NCBI GenBank assembly: GCA_038503035.1 | Contig: JAVSML010000944.1 | Span: 124,001-188,000 of the forward strand | Length of the DNA stretch: 64,000 nt | Direction of reading: 5' to 3' | From: Crocodylus rhombifer | Taxonomy: Eukaryota; Chordata; Crocodylia; Crocodylidae | Shown: positions 45,341-57,300 of the stretch, piece after piece | Position numbering within the stretch: position 1 is the first letter of the stretch | How the letters are laid out: each line of letters starts with the position of its first letter | The notes under the pieces: model-generated | What the model saw: only the letters and a program-made list of their open reading frames with translations | Database searches by the model: none | Told to the model about the DNA's origin: nothing | Translations under genes and position numbers: made by a program

Positions 45341-47743
45341 CAAGGCCTTAGGATTAAATGAAGGATATGAGAACTGTGCATTTCTTTCAAGAGGAGACAC
45401 AGCTATAGAAGGTTTCAGCTTTACAAAAGCCATTACAGGCACACACACAGCTTGTTGTCTATTCTGGAATGAAGCAGGAAGTACGGCAGCTACAGGATAA
45501 GTCTGATGGGGAGGGAACAAGCCAAGAACATGAAAAACTCCCTCCCTAAGGACTCTCCAATCATCTGCTGGCACTTAGAGAGCAGCATTTCTTTGGGCCA
45601 AAGGGAGGGTAGTGCTAAGGTTTTAGCTGTTGACATTACCAGTTCACCAGCTGACCTGCATGGGGAAAAACTGCAGCTGGTAACAAACATGCCTGGTTTA
45701 AGGCATCAGACGAAGCCCGTGACCGGACACATACCTTTTTTAGTGTGAGGATTCAAAATGCATAGTTCTCCTCTGGGTACCCAATTTGCTAACAGCTCAG
45801 CAAGGATGAGCTCTCTCTCTCAGATTCAGCTGCTTCCACACTGAACTCTGAGTTAAAAGCCTGTTCCAAGGAGCGCTTTTCCCCAAGGAAAGTTTACAGC
45901 AGTTATTTTGGGATATCTGAAGCACAAGAACATTCCTGGGATTCTACAACAGGCTTCAGAATTGGGAAAACAGAATCTCTGCCTGTGCCCATGCCGGGTT
46001 GGAAGAAGTCTATTTGTTTCCCCAGCAGGCCAGGTATTTCCCCTGCAGTCTCATCCTTAAGATGAGGATGCATAAGACACCTGTCAAACAGAATATAAAA
46101 CTTGTCTGGGGGTCCTCTCATAGAAATGGATCAGATTTTGATTTGATAGATCTGCTTTTTATAATAAGCCCCCTAATGTTTCTCTACAGAGATGCACGCT
46201 GAATGTTATAGTTTAAGTAAAATGCAGCAGTTCTGACACTTAGTTTCAGCAAACACCACCAAACTCTTGGGACATTTTCTGCTGTGCTGACAGCCTTTCA
46301 GGTCTCACAAGTTGAGCAGAGCCAGACTAGGTCACTTGGACTGGAAATTTCCAGGAGAGACCAAGGTGCTACAGAAAACTGTTGGCAATGCAGTCCTGGA
46401 CTGCCTTGTCCCAGCCTGGTACCAACAGATGTTGTACAGCTGAGGTCCCATCTTTGGGCTGAGATGTAAAACCTATGGCTCAGGCCTAGCCTGGCCAACT
46501 GTTTTCATCTGGGGTCATGGTCTTCACCCAAGAAATTTAGCCTACAGGGGTAAGACAGGACAACACATGCAGTTGTCACTGGTAGGTACAGTGGTCTTTC
46601 TGGCTGGCAGGCTGCTGACTCTCCCTGGCTCCTTCCCACTGTCAGTAAGTGTGTGTGTTTTGAGGCAGGTACACATGAGCAATAGCAGAGAGGAGATCAA
46701 TTAGGTGATAGTCCTTGGGCTGAACAGTGGCATGGACTGACACAACCTGTCCCAGTTTAATGCTAGCAGTGATGATTTTAGAAGAATGAGAGCTCACTGA
46801 TTCATTTCCATCTCTCTCCTAATTGCCACTGTCTAATTCTCATTCTCCTTCTGCCTCGATGTTCCCCAGTCTCTGAGGGAAAGGGAGATAGGAAGTGTTA
46901 TGACATCATGTTATTATGGACATCAATTAGAAGAGAGATGGAGAGGAGAAAAGGAACACTGGTCAGTGTCTTGGAAGGTGGGGAGAAGGGGATTCCATGG
47001 TTGAGGATGGGAGGGAGATCTTAGATGAGAAAAATTAGAGAGAACTTCATGGTCATGGTGAGAGAACAGAAAAAGGAGGCATCTTGGGGAAGGAGGGAAG
47101 AAGCAGACAGACTAGATTCTGGAAGAACTTGGAGAAAGGTCTGTTTTACTGAGAAAGTACTCTGGATGCTACACCCTTTTGAAAAATGTAACAGCATCCT
47201 CAAATTCACCTCGTCAATTATTAGATGCCCACAGAATTGGTACAGCAACTTGGTTTAGAATAGAACCAAAAGTAGGGCAAGGCCTGTGTTTTATTCTCTA
47301 AAGTATTCATCAGCATTAGAATCAGAAGCTAAATTATTTCTTTGTCAGGCACTTAGAAACCCATTTCCCTCTAATTATCAGCATTCTAAAAAATATTTTA
47401 TCAGCCTCAGTATCCAGATGCTGGTATCGACAACTCCATAGTCCATTATAAAATTCCAGCTTCAAAGCCTGCGCATGTTGGTAACTGTTCCAGAATTATA
47501 ATCCTGAAACACTTAATCAGGTAAGTACCCCTTAATCAAACAAGCAATACCTAGGAACACACGACTGAAGGAGGCAACCTGGGTAATGATGTCCAGTCCC
47601 CTAAGGTCACAGGTATCATATAAGAGAGAGGTTTAGTCCAAAACGATCCACAAGGACATCCAGTGCAGCCTGCACACCACAGCCACAAAGTACCCCCTAA
47701 CACATTTAGGCTGGTTAGTACAAAAACCCCTAGAGCCTCATAC
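45341..47743. other. intronic, nothing recognised
   Basis: No exon or bounded repeat. The interrupted plus-strand CR1 does not visibly resume on this side. Confidence 0.4.
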
Positions 47744-48127
47744 ATTCATTGACATCAGGGGCTGGAAAGGACCTTGCAAGATCACTGAGTCCAGCCCCCC
47801 TGCCATAGGCAGGAAGTCTGCTGGGGTCAAATGACCCCCCGCAAGATAAGCATTCAAACGCCATTTGAATGAGTCCAGAGCAGGTGCTTGCACCACCTCT
47901 GGGGAAAGTCTGTTCCAGACACTGAACACTCGGACCATAAAGAAATTTTTTCTACTGTCCAGTCTAAAATCAGCCTTCCAGAAGTTTGTGGCTGTTAGAC
48001 CTTGTTATCCCTTGGGGAGCCCTGGTGAACAGCTGTTCTCCCAGATCCTGGTACACCCCACTTATGTACTCATAGGCTGCCACCAAGTTACCCCTGAGCC
48101 TTCTCTTCTCCAGGCTGAAGAGTCACA
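47744..48127 (-). mobile_element. CR1 LINE 3' fragment
   Basis: The plus strand starts at the CR1 tail (CATTGACATCAGGGGCTGG) and reads AGTCCAGCCCCCCTGCC, GAACACTCGGACCATAAAG and CTTCTCTTCTCCAGGCTGAAG in the order seen in the 2605 copy. It is a minus-strand, strongly 5'-truncated copy with partial coding sequence (FSVWNRLSPEVVQAPAL). Confidence 0.85.
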
Positions 48128-49553
48128 CCTTCAGTGCGTCACAGGAATGCAGTAGAAGAGATGGGGCTGTCACCCATGCCTTAAACCTCTGTGATGGAAT
48201 GGGATTTATAATGTAAAGGGTCTTGACTTCAGTGCATTACTCAGCAAGCCTCTCTCTACATTACAGGTGCAGAAGGACGTTTAGGTCATGATTTGCAAGG
48301 GACTCACTGTAATGTGTAATGCATGGTGGAAAACTGCTGTAATGTGATTTAGGAAAATCTACCAGCACCATCCAACCATTTCTGAACTAAGCTTGAGCAA
48401 AGAATGCATGGAAAGAATTTTCAAAGATTCTTTCAAACAAAAATCCTTCCATACTTTTTGGAACCTGTTTTGTTGAAATGTTTGCAGATAGCAAAACAAA
48501 AAGTTTCCTGTAAGTGTTCCTGAGAACACGGTCAGGTGAAGGGTTATGCTAGAAATATTCATGTGTTCATTTAAAATCTCCCTGGTTTAACTCTTCCTAT
48601 TTCATAAAGTTTCAGTCACCCATTCCTAGAGCAGAAACACAACCATGCAAGTTGGGTGACCAATCATACACTAAACACAGCGTGCCACTGCATAGCTGGA
48701 ACAGTTCATTTACAAACAAACTGCACGCTGAAATGTAGTCACATACGGTCATCAAACCATGCTGGAAATTTGGCAGTCATAATGCCCTGGGAGGAGATAA
48801 GATTTCATTTGCTGGACATATTTGTTGCTCTGAATAAATCACAGGCTGACCAGCAGCAATCTAAACCCTAGCAATAAGACTGAACTTTGGTTTGGAAAGA
48901 TCACCTTTAGTCTTTACTCCGCTCATTTCATGGCTTTCTGAGACTGCTAACAGGAGAGCCACTAAGCAACAACTGCAGGGTATATTGTTTCTGATATCTA
49001 CTGAAAATGTGTCTCTAACATCAAAGAATAAAAAACACTTAACTGTGCATTTCTTCAGCAACTTTCTTCTTTTTATGTCAAACTGCCTTATATAAAGTGC
49101 ATGTCTTATAAATCCTTACAACATTCCTGTGAGGTAATTCAGAAATGCCTAGTAATCATGCCACCTACAAATGAAATATAGTCATATCTAGAGTGGAAAA
49201 CTATAGTTCTTTAAAAGTGCAAAGTAATACTATACTACTGTTAAGGACAGGAAAGGAAGACTAACATATCTAACTAAAACTGTGGCAGGCACTAATTTTG
49301 CAATTACCTTAGGTGGAATCTCCTTGGAACACCTCAGTTAATAACACTTTTATTTCAGCTTTTGAAACTATTTAAGTTAAACAGGAAAAAGGTACACTTA
49401 TACCTGAATAAGAATGTCCACTTTGGGACCTATACAGTGGTATACTAGTAGATTTCCCATGCAGGTGAGCCCTTACTTTTACAGAACAGCTGTATGTTCT
49501 TTACTGCTGCAGTTTGACAAGTTCTAGGTTTTGCTTGTTCTTTGAAAGACATA
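48128..49553. other. intronic, nothing recognised
   Basis: No exon-like segment or repeat ends were identified. Confidence 0.4.
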
Positions 49554-49809
49554 GAGCGCGTCTACATGTTCACTAATGTGCCATAGTTACTGTGCATTAA
49601 ATTTAGTACTTGGTTAACAAAGTACTAAATCAATGCACAATAACATGCACTACTGCACAGTACTGCCAGCACAAAAACTTTTAATGATGCTTGCTGGGCA
49701 GTACCCTAATACTACTGTGCAGTAGTGTACTAGCACAGTTTTTGCCCTGCATGCTACTGCACAGTGTTATTAGGCTACTGCACAGTTAGTATCTCATGTA
49801 GATGCTCCC
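49554..49809. mobile_element. MITE with CTACATG terminal repeats
   Basis: The left end GAGCGCGTCTACATG is mirrored by the reversed right end GGGAGCATCTACATG. The interior is rich in short inverted repeats around TACTGCACAGT. It is non-coding. The ends resemble the MITE at 779-958, but no duplication could be fixed. Confidence 0.6.
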
Positions 49810-50085
49810 ACTGAACAACAAAATGCTCCACATGGGGTTCACTAACATAGGCCTGATCCAGAGAGTAGAGTGCTACCTGGTATATCTGTAACATCACTTT
49901 CTACAGCACCTGGGTCTACAGGGATCTCTCTTACCAATTTGCTTCATGTATGAAATCACACAAATGTGCTAGTACTGAACGACACAGCTGTAAGCCTTCA
50001 AGGAATCACCAGGTAGGTGTCAATTTACAAGGATTATTCACCTGGGATGGGTTTAAACTGATGCCTAAAACTGTTTTAAAATATA

Positions 50086-50580
50086 TTATCACAGTTTAAG
50101 AAAGATGTGTGCAGGCTGGAAAGAGTCCAAGAGAGAGCATCTACAATGATTGTAAGTCTGGGAGGCAAGATTTATGAGGACAGGCTAAAAGAGTGAGGGT
50201 TATTTAGCACAGAGAAGATAAGGCTGAGGGGGAATGTGATAACAGTCTTCAAATACCTGAAGGATGATTACAGAGAGAGGATGGAGATGGAGATGGAGAT
50301 GGAGATGGAGATGGAGATGGGATTAGGAACAATGAATGGCCCCTAGCTGCAGTAGGGGAAATTTAGGTTGGAGATAAGGAGGAATTTTATGACTGTGAGG
50401 GTGGTCAAGTGTTGAAACAGGCCACCTAGAGAAACTGGAATATCCATTCTTGCAAATTTGCACGAGCAACTTCGACAGACACTTGGCTGGGATAGTTTAG
50501 CCAGGGATGATCCTACTTTGAACAGGGGGCTGGACTACAAAACCTCTCCCTTTCAACCTACCTTTTCTATGATCTGATGA
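50086..50580 (+). mobile_element. old CR1/L3-like LINE 3' region with a hexamer expansion
   Basis: The plus-strand reading shows the CR1-type C-terminal pattern RLERVQERAS, GKIYEDRLKE, LFSTEKIRLRGNVITVFKYLK. It ends with a CR1-like tail (GGGGGCTGGACTACAAAACC). It is more diverged than the other CR1 copies. The microsatellite at 50281-50320 interrupts the coding part. Confidence 0.7.
50281..50320 (+). repeat. (ATGGAG)n microsatellite
   Basis: It is just over six uninterrupted copies of a hexamer, which would encode alternating Met and Glu in the surrounding LINE frame. Confidence 0.95.
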
Positions 50581-51885
50581 AATAATGAATTAATTATTCT
50601 CCTGTCATGGGCTGGTTATGTTAACAACAGGTAGCCAGCTCCTGGATTGGAAGTAATACAAAATAGTCTCTCTTTTTTTTGAAAAACAGGCTATGAGCAA
50701 AAAAAGACAACAATAACAAACCCGACAATAAAGTCTTCTTTTCTCAAGCAAACTCATCTAAAACTGAGGGGCCAAAAAATAATGAGCTAGCTTATTTCCA
50801 TCACCGTATGGGAAAATATATAGGCAATCACCATCTACACAGCAAGAAGATTTTAAAAAAATGCCAGACACTGTAAAGAGTTGGTGTTGCCCCCTCGCCC
50901 TTCTGATATATAAGGAAAATATGAAGAACTCTGGGATTTAGGGCTGCTTTTATTTTTGTGACTAGTAAAACCCTTTGCAGCCTGTTCCTTAACCATCTTA
51001 TTTTAATGAGTTGCAGCAATGCTGCTTCTGTGATTGCTGTGAAAGGGTGCAATCATGTCTGGAGACAGAGAGAAAGCCTGAATGCTTGAGATGCTCAACG
51101 AGGCAGTGATGTGGAATGGATCTCAAGTACAGCAGCAGCATGACAGGAGTCCAGTGGTTGTACAGCTGGGAACTACTGAAGAGAGACGGGCATCTTTAAT
51201 CACTGTCCTGTCAAAGCCTCTACAAAGAATGAGATCCAGCACTGGGAATGAAGGACTTGTGAAACATTTATATGTGCAGCAGGACATTTCCAATTAGACT
51301 CAATTAGTATGTGGATCTGCTGGGAGCAAATTCTCCTTAATTCATTCCCCCTCACCCCTAGTACAAAGAGGTGCAGTGCCCATAAAGCAGGCTACACTAT
51401 GGAATCAGGTTTCAGCTCTGGCATGAAGAGTAATTAGAGAAAGGTAAGGTAGGATCAGCATCTGTGTTCGCTACCGCAACACAAAGGCTTTTTGGGAAGC
51501 TGCTGAACATTCTCAATCCAACGCAGGGGAATGAATGTGGTTTCTCAACTGTACGGCATAAGGACTGATGCTGAAAACAAATTTCTCAGGGCTGATAAGA
51601 GTACCAGGCTGGGCTCCAGATCCACATGGGAAGGATAGAATTAGACCATGGGAGCCATAGACACTGGTGAAGATACATGGCAGGATATCGATCCAGCACT
51701 GGTTAATAATAAAACTGTTTCTTGACTGAGCTATCTTGTTAAAAATGCCTGAGCAAGTATGTTATAATTTATAGAGCTGTTTTCTGTATTTGTATTTCTA
51801 TCAAACTGATTACCAGCCAAAGCAGTCAGAGAAAGTGACTATGACTGTTTTAATGAACTTTCTGTTCAGAATCACTGTTATACTT
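50581..51885. other. intronic, nothing recognised
   Basis: No exon-like or repeat-bounded segment was identified. Confidence 0.4.
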
Positions 51886-52815
51886 TCCTCTCCCAGGGTG
51901 CAGATACACGAATGCTTGGAGCCCTGGTGTGGACAGATGTAACACTTAAAACGTTCTATGTACTATTTAAATTCCAAGAGTCTAGACATGCAGGTCACTT
52001 AAGACTGGCTTAAACTTCCTAGAACATCTCAAAAGCACACCAGGAAAACAAAATGCTATTCTGAAATGATCCTCCTAGAACCGGTTCAACGTTATGTGTG
52101 GACAGAGGATTCTGTGCCTGGTCAGTCCTCCAGGTATTACAAACTGCACTGCCCCCCCCGCCAATCCCATGCAGGACAATTGGGCTGCTCCGGGGTGCAG
52201 CCAGGGCTTTACTTCCCAAGATCTATTCCCTAAGGAGACCACAGTCTGCCGGGGTGGGTGAGCAGAATGAGCAACCCGTGTGCACCCCCTATGCGTCGCC
52301 CCTGGCGTATGAAGTGGATTAGCCCATTAACTGTTACTTTCCATTTGTGCTGTGCTTTTGCAGCCAGGCTTGCCTGGCAGGTTCCACCCTTCACACGTTT
52401 CTGTGCAACTGCTGCTAATACAAGGTACTCGAGTGGTTGGAAAAGTGGTTGAGATCTTGGGGAAGGGGATAATCCCTCCACCCAAATCCCCTGACTGAAT
52501 CCAGGTGTTTTGCTCCCTCTAGATGGAACCTGGGAAAACTCCAAGCACTCACCCCTGGAAGGCATGATGGTCTGGGTACTCTTCCTGGTGGTGTTTTAGC
52601 AGCAATGCAGTCCCTAAAAGGTGGTGCCTTGCTTAAAACCCTTAGCAGTGCATGTATGGACACTTCTATCTAGGGAGAGCTGCTTAATGGTTCCCAAACT
52701 GTGACATTTCTGGGATGGTTCAAGCATTATGTCTATCTGCAACCACTGCCACAGATTCCTCTCCCAGGGTGTGGACACATGAATGCTCAGAGCCTGTTTG
52801 AAAGGGGAATGTTAC
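51886..52815. repeat. region bounded by a diverged direct repeat
   Basis: CCTCTCCCAGGGTG.....ACAC or TACACGAATGCT at 51886-51930 recurs at about 52757-52800, some 870 bp on, in the same orientation. The pair could be a tandem duplication or the short ends of an unknown element. The interior encodes nothing recognisable. Confidence 0.4.
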
Positions 52816-52872
52816 AAAAAGGCAGCAGTTGGTATGTCCTAATTGTTATTGGGAAATGACCTTACAATTATG

Positions 52873-53030
52873 GTGAGAGGTGAGAATTTTTAGGCTAGTA
52901 TCTTTTACTGGACCAACTATACAGTTGGGAGAGAATTAAACAAGTTTTGAACACAAGACATTTTTTGTCAGGTTTCACTACATAGTTGGTCCAATAAAAG
53001 ATATCACCCTAACAAATACTTTCCTCTCAC
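52873..53030. mobile_element. 158-bp palindromic MITE
   Basis: The arms GTGAGAGG...TATCTTTTACTGGACCAACTAT and, in reverse, GTGAGAGG...ATATCTTTTATTGGACCAACTATG pair over about 50 bp. Half of the same repeat is seen near 24115. It is non-coding. Confidence 0.7.
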
Positions 53031-53081
53031 GTGATTTCTGGACCATCACAGCTACAATAGCACTCTTATACTACTTATAAC

Positions 53082-53473
53082 CAGGGCCCTACCACATTCA
53101 TGATTTTGCAGATTCTGCGAAATCTGGCATTGCCTGCAAAATCTAGACAATGCCTGCAAAATTCAGAATCCACAAAATCCTCAGGAGAAAAAAAAACACC
53201 TTAAAAAACTTACTGAGCACTGCCACAACTCACCAGGGGCAGGGGGGCAAAGCTGGGGATGACGGGGGCTGCCTGCCATGTGGCCTCACCCCTCTCCACC
53301 AATCCCCAGTGAGGAGTGGGGACAAATAACAGGCACCCCCGCAGTGGTGAGGGGCAGGGCCACAGGGGCCCCTGGGCCAATCATAGGCATGGGAGGGGCC
53401 TACCATGCTTCACCCATTAAATGGCAGCCTGGGCCCATGTTCTGCCCATGAAATTGGGGTGGGGCAGCCCCTG
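53082..53473. mobile_element. hAT-like element, right end uncertain
   Basis: The left end CAGGGCCCTACC is a known hAT-type terminus. The best reversed match is CAGGGGCTGCCCC at 53461-53473. The flanking octamers match poorly, so the right boundary is a guess. It is non-coding. Confidence 0.4.
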
Positions 53474-54227
53474 CAAATTAGGTAGTAGCAATAACGATTC
53501 AAATGCAGAAAACTGCCTCCAATTTTAACCCTGGATGCAGGAGTGTTTTGCTGCATTTGAAATCTTTTCAGCTTATTCACACACACGTCACACAATATAC
53601 CAGGTGCTGCCCTTCTGAAATATTCCCCTTTGGAAAGGGCTCCAGGCATTAGTGTGTCCACACCTCCCAGACACCTTCGTACTCATCAATCCATCCCTCA
53701 TCTGTGGGAATTGACTCCTCAATAAAGCACCCAAGACAGCCATCCGTATGGTTCAGAATTAGTGGCTTGCCTTGAAATAAGAGAACATATTTACTAAACT
53801 GCACAGCCACAGTAAATGTGGTAAGTCTGTGTTTCAAATATTCTCCTTTCTTACCAGCTAAATCGGGCCAGAATGGTTGCATCTGAATCATACAAGATAG
53901 TCTCTTGAGTAACAGGCTTTGGAGCAATGCTCTGATGGGACATGCCCTTAGATTCAAGGCAGTCAACGAGATTTGTAATTAAAGCATTTTTTTAATATTA
54001 CTTGTGCAGGCAGGTAAGAATATGGAAAAGGAAAAGTGAAATAAAACAGGGATCTGCATCCCCCTACAGTACCTGCTCTTAATGCAAATAAAATGCTGGA
54101 CCATGGTGGCAGACAAAGATACATTTAAACTTACCTGTTCAAGAGTCCAGTTAAAGTTTTGTAACTGGTGAATTAAAATACTGTACTTATCCAAAGCTAA
54201 GACAACTTCAAATTTAAGATGACCCTC
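53474..54227. other. intronic, nothing certain
   Basis: A minus-strand open frame with an acceptor-like TTATTTCAAG (ending near 53774) was considered as an exon and rejected for lack of any recognisable protein. Confidence 0.4.
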
Positions 54228-54307
54228 CAATGGCTATATTCCATATATGGAAAATTTATATTCGTTGTAATTTTCCACATATATTATAAAAAATATTATC
54301 TAATTAT

Positions 54308-54350
54308 CAGTGTGTCATCTTAAATTTGTGGAATTTAAGATGACACACTG
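54308..54350. repeat. 18-bp perfect hairpin, possible transposon end
   Basis: CAGTGTGTCATCTTAAAT at 54308-54325 is perfectly reverse-complementary to 54333-54350 across a short loop. A related AAATTTAAGATGACC lies at about 54210-54224. The motif may be the terminal repeat of an old DNA transposon, family not identified. Confidence 0.55.
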
Positions 54351-57300
54351 CTTCCTCTACCCCGTTCTTAGAGCAGAGAAAGCAGCAACAGTGGAGCAGG
54401 CAGCTGAGGGGGGGCAGGTGGCCCCCTGGACCTCTGTTCATCCCTCTACTATCCCCTGCAGCCTGCTTCACCCCCCCCATGATACCTGCCCCCACCCCTC
54501 CACCTATGCCTTCTGTACTGGGCTCTTGCAACCTGTGCCTTGGCACCTGTTCCCCACCCCCACCCACAGCCTTGCTCCCTGCCTGCTTCCCTGTAGCCTC
54601 TGCCCTCTCCCCCTCCACTCTGTACAGCCTCTGTCCTATCCTCCCAGCTCTCCATAGCCTCTGCCCCCTTCCTCACCTATCCTTGGAGCTTCTACACCCT
54701 TTCCCTACCCCTTATGGTCAAGCACATCTCCAGTATCGCCCTCGGCTGCATTCCCTCCTGGGGCACAGAGCACACTGAAACTCCATCCCTTGCCTGGCCC
54801 ATAAGAAGCAGCGGCAGCTCTGGCTGGGCAAGGGCCATGCTTTCACGTGCTCTGTGCCTGGGACAGAATGGAGCTGAAGCCATAGCTGACAGTAAGGAAG
54901 GGGAAGGGGGCAGAGGCTATAGGGCTCTGGGCTGGAGTCAGAACTGCAGCAGCTACCTGCTCCTCCCCTTCCACATCATAGTTGAATCCAAGACTAGGGG
55001 CTTTCCCCCTCCATGCTGAATGAGGAAATAAACCATATCTTGAATCCGATTAAATATGGTAGCATGGAAAATACTCAAGAGGAAGGCTTTAACCAGCAGC
55101 TTTTTTGCTTTAAAGGCAATAAATCCTAACCTTGCTGTAAAGGTAAATGACTGACGGACTTCAATAGCTACACAGGGCCAGATGCTGCTAGGCCTAAGTG
55201 AAACTTAGGTGCCTGAAAAACTGTTAAACAGGCAGGTTATCTCCTTCCTCCTTGTTGCTTTTTGTGACTTAGACTTCAGGCTAAAATGAAGGAACATTAT
55301 AAACAAAATGTGTTTTCAGGGAATCAATCAAGGTAAAATAGGACCTCACTTAGATCCCTAAGAGATGGAATAGGAATTTACTTATGGGATTTAGCCGGTA
55401 GCTCTCCAAGTGCCTGATCCAAAGCACCCTAAAGCCAGTGAGAACTTCCACTGATCTGAATGGAGGAGATATTCCAATTTTAGTCTGATGCAACTGACAT
55501 CAGAATCCACCCCTGTTATTTTATCTCTTCCCTCCTGATTGCCTGCCTTCCCCTGAAGACTGAGGCAAAGCCCTGCTGCCCTCCTGCCTGGCCACCCCGA
55601 TAGTTTTGTATAAAGTATTTTATTTTATAGCTTATACACACATGCAGAAAAAACCACAATTGCTTTTATTGTGCGGCTGAGGAATTTGTGTTCTAGTCCT
55701 TTGTGCTGAGATGTCAAGTGGACAAAGTATGGCCCAAAGGACACCTCAGATGTTGAGAAAACTGTCACCTCCTTTTGTTACAGCAAGTTTCAAAATGACT
55801 ATGGGAGGAGTGAGATAAAAAAAATTCTATCCTTTTGCTCCTAAACCCAAATGAATTTCAAGCTGATGCTTTTTTCCCTACGGTAATAAAAAAACAACAC
55901 TTGACTGCACATCAGAGTTAAGCTTCCCTGCCCTGCTACTGTATTCAGGCTCACTGCAAGAGAAAAGTCATACTTTGGTTTGCTAAAGCTTGTGTCTAGG
56001 CCTCAACCAGTTTAGAGAGTCTCAGTTTAAAAACTGTTTAGATTAAAATTAAAATCTAAGGTGCTAGTGTCTCTGCAAATCATGTTTAGTGAAGAAATTT
56101 AGGGCGAAATCCTTGTCCTACCAACTTCATTAGCAGCAGGATGTCAACCCTAAGTCTTTGATGACCTCTCCTCCATCACTTCTGTTTTGGTTGCGTTAAC
56201 TTTTCCTAAAATAGGTTTCTCACAACAGATGACCACTGGTAATGTTGAATATTCATAGAGAAAAATGACTGTACAGTATGGGTGGGCTCAGTGAAGCAAT
56301 GTACTCTGATTACCTTTTCACAGAGGTAACTATGCAAGAGGCCACCACATGAAAACTGAAGATTTGGCAACTAGCGTAACTTTTTTCCCTGCCCCTTTTT
56401 CTAGATAGAGTCAAATAACGGAGTCATAAAAATAAGGATATATGGGATTTAGCTACCGCTCCTCAAAGGGTTTAACTTAAAGGTCACTGAAATCTGGAGT
56501 CCTTCCACTGACTTCTACAGGCCTTTGAACAGACTCAGGGGATCACTGATCAACCACAGACCTAGATCCTGTAGGCCCTTTTCTGTCCTTGAGTGACCAC
56601 ACACAACTCTTGCTAAACTCATGAGGGAGATCTTTAGCTGTTAACGTGGCTATGACCCAAACAAACTCTGTAGGATATCTAATGCCAAAGTGTGCACTGA
56701 TCTGGGCCCTATCCCCTGATATTTATGATATATACTTTTTACTACACTATACTGCGCAAGGTAGGAAGGTGATGTGTAGTAAAAAAATATATATCAGCAC
56801 TTTTTTGACCTAAAAGTTTTCTGTGAACAGGGAGTTGAGGCACCCTCATGTCAGAGCTGTAGCATACCCCAGGGTGCAAGATGATTGGGTTTTTTTTTTT
56901 GTGCGTGTGTTTAAATGATTCTCCCTCTCTTGGAAAACCGAGGAGTTAAAAATAATCACTTGGGGCAGTTTACCTAATGCTTTGTATTCCTTCCTAGTTA
57001 TTTCAGCATCAATGTAAAATAGTTTGATATTACGTCTACAGATAAGGAACAATCCCATATTATTTTGCTGGGTCTTTTCTAATAAGTGGATGCACAATCA
57101 AACATGTGGAGCACAGTGGATCTGGGCCCCTATTAATGTGTATACCTTGGCAGCTTTGTTCTCAGGCATCTTGGTGGCTTTTATCTAACCTGTGTTTCCG
57201 TAAGATTAAGACACAGGGCTAGATCTCCAGCTTGTGCAAGCTGGCATCATCAGTGTTGCAAAGGAGTGTGACTGTGTTATGCTAGGTGACAGTCTGGCCT

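Noticed and set aside
53649..53966. Minus-strand frame with an acceptor-like TTATTTCAAG and an acidic open stretch
   Set aside because: It matches no TTC7 segment or other protein I know, and the donor is poor. It is about the size expected by chance.
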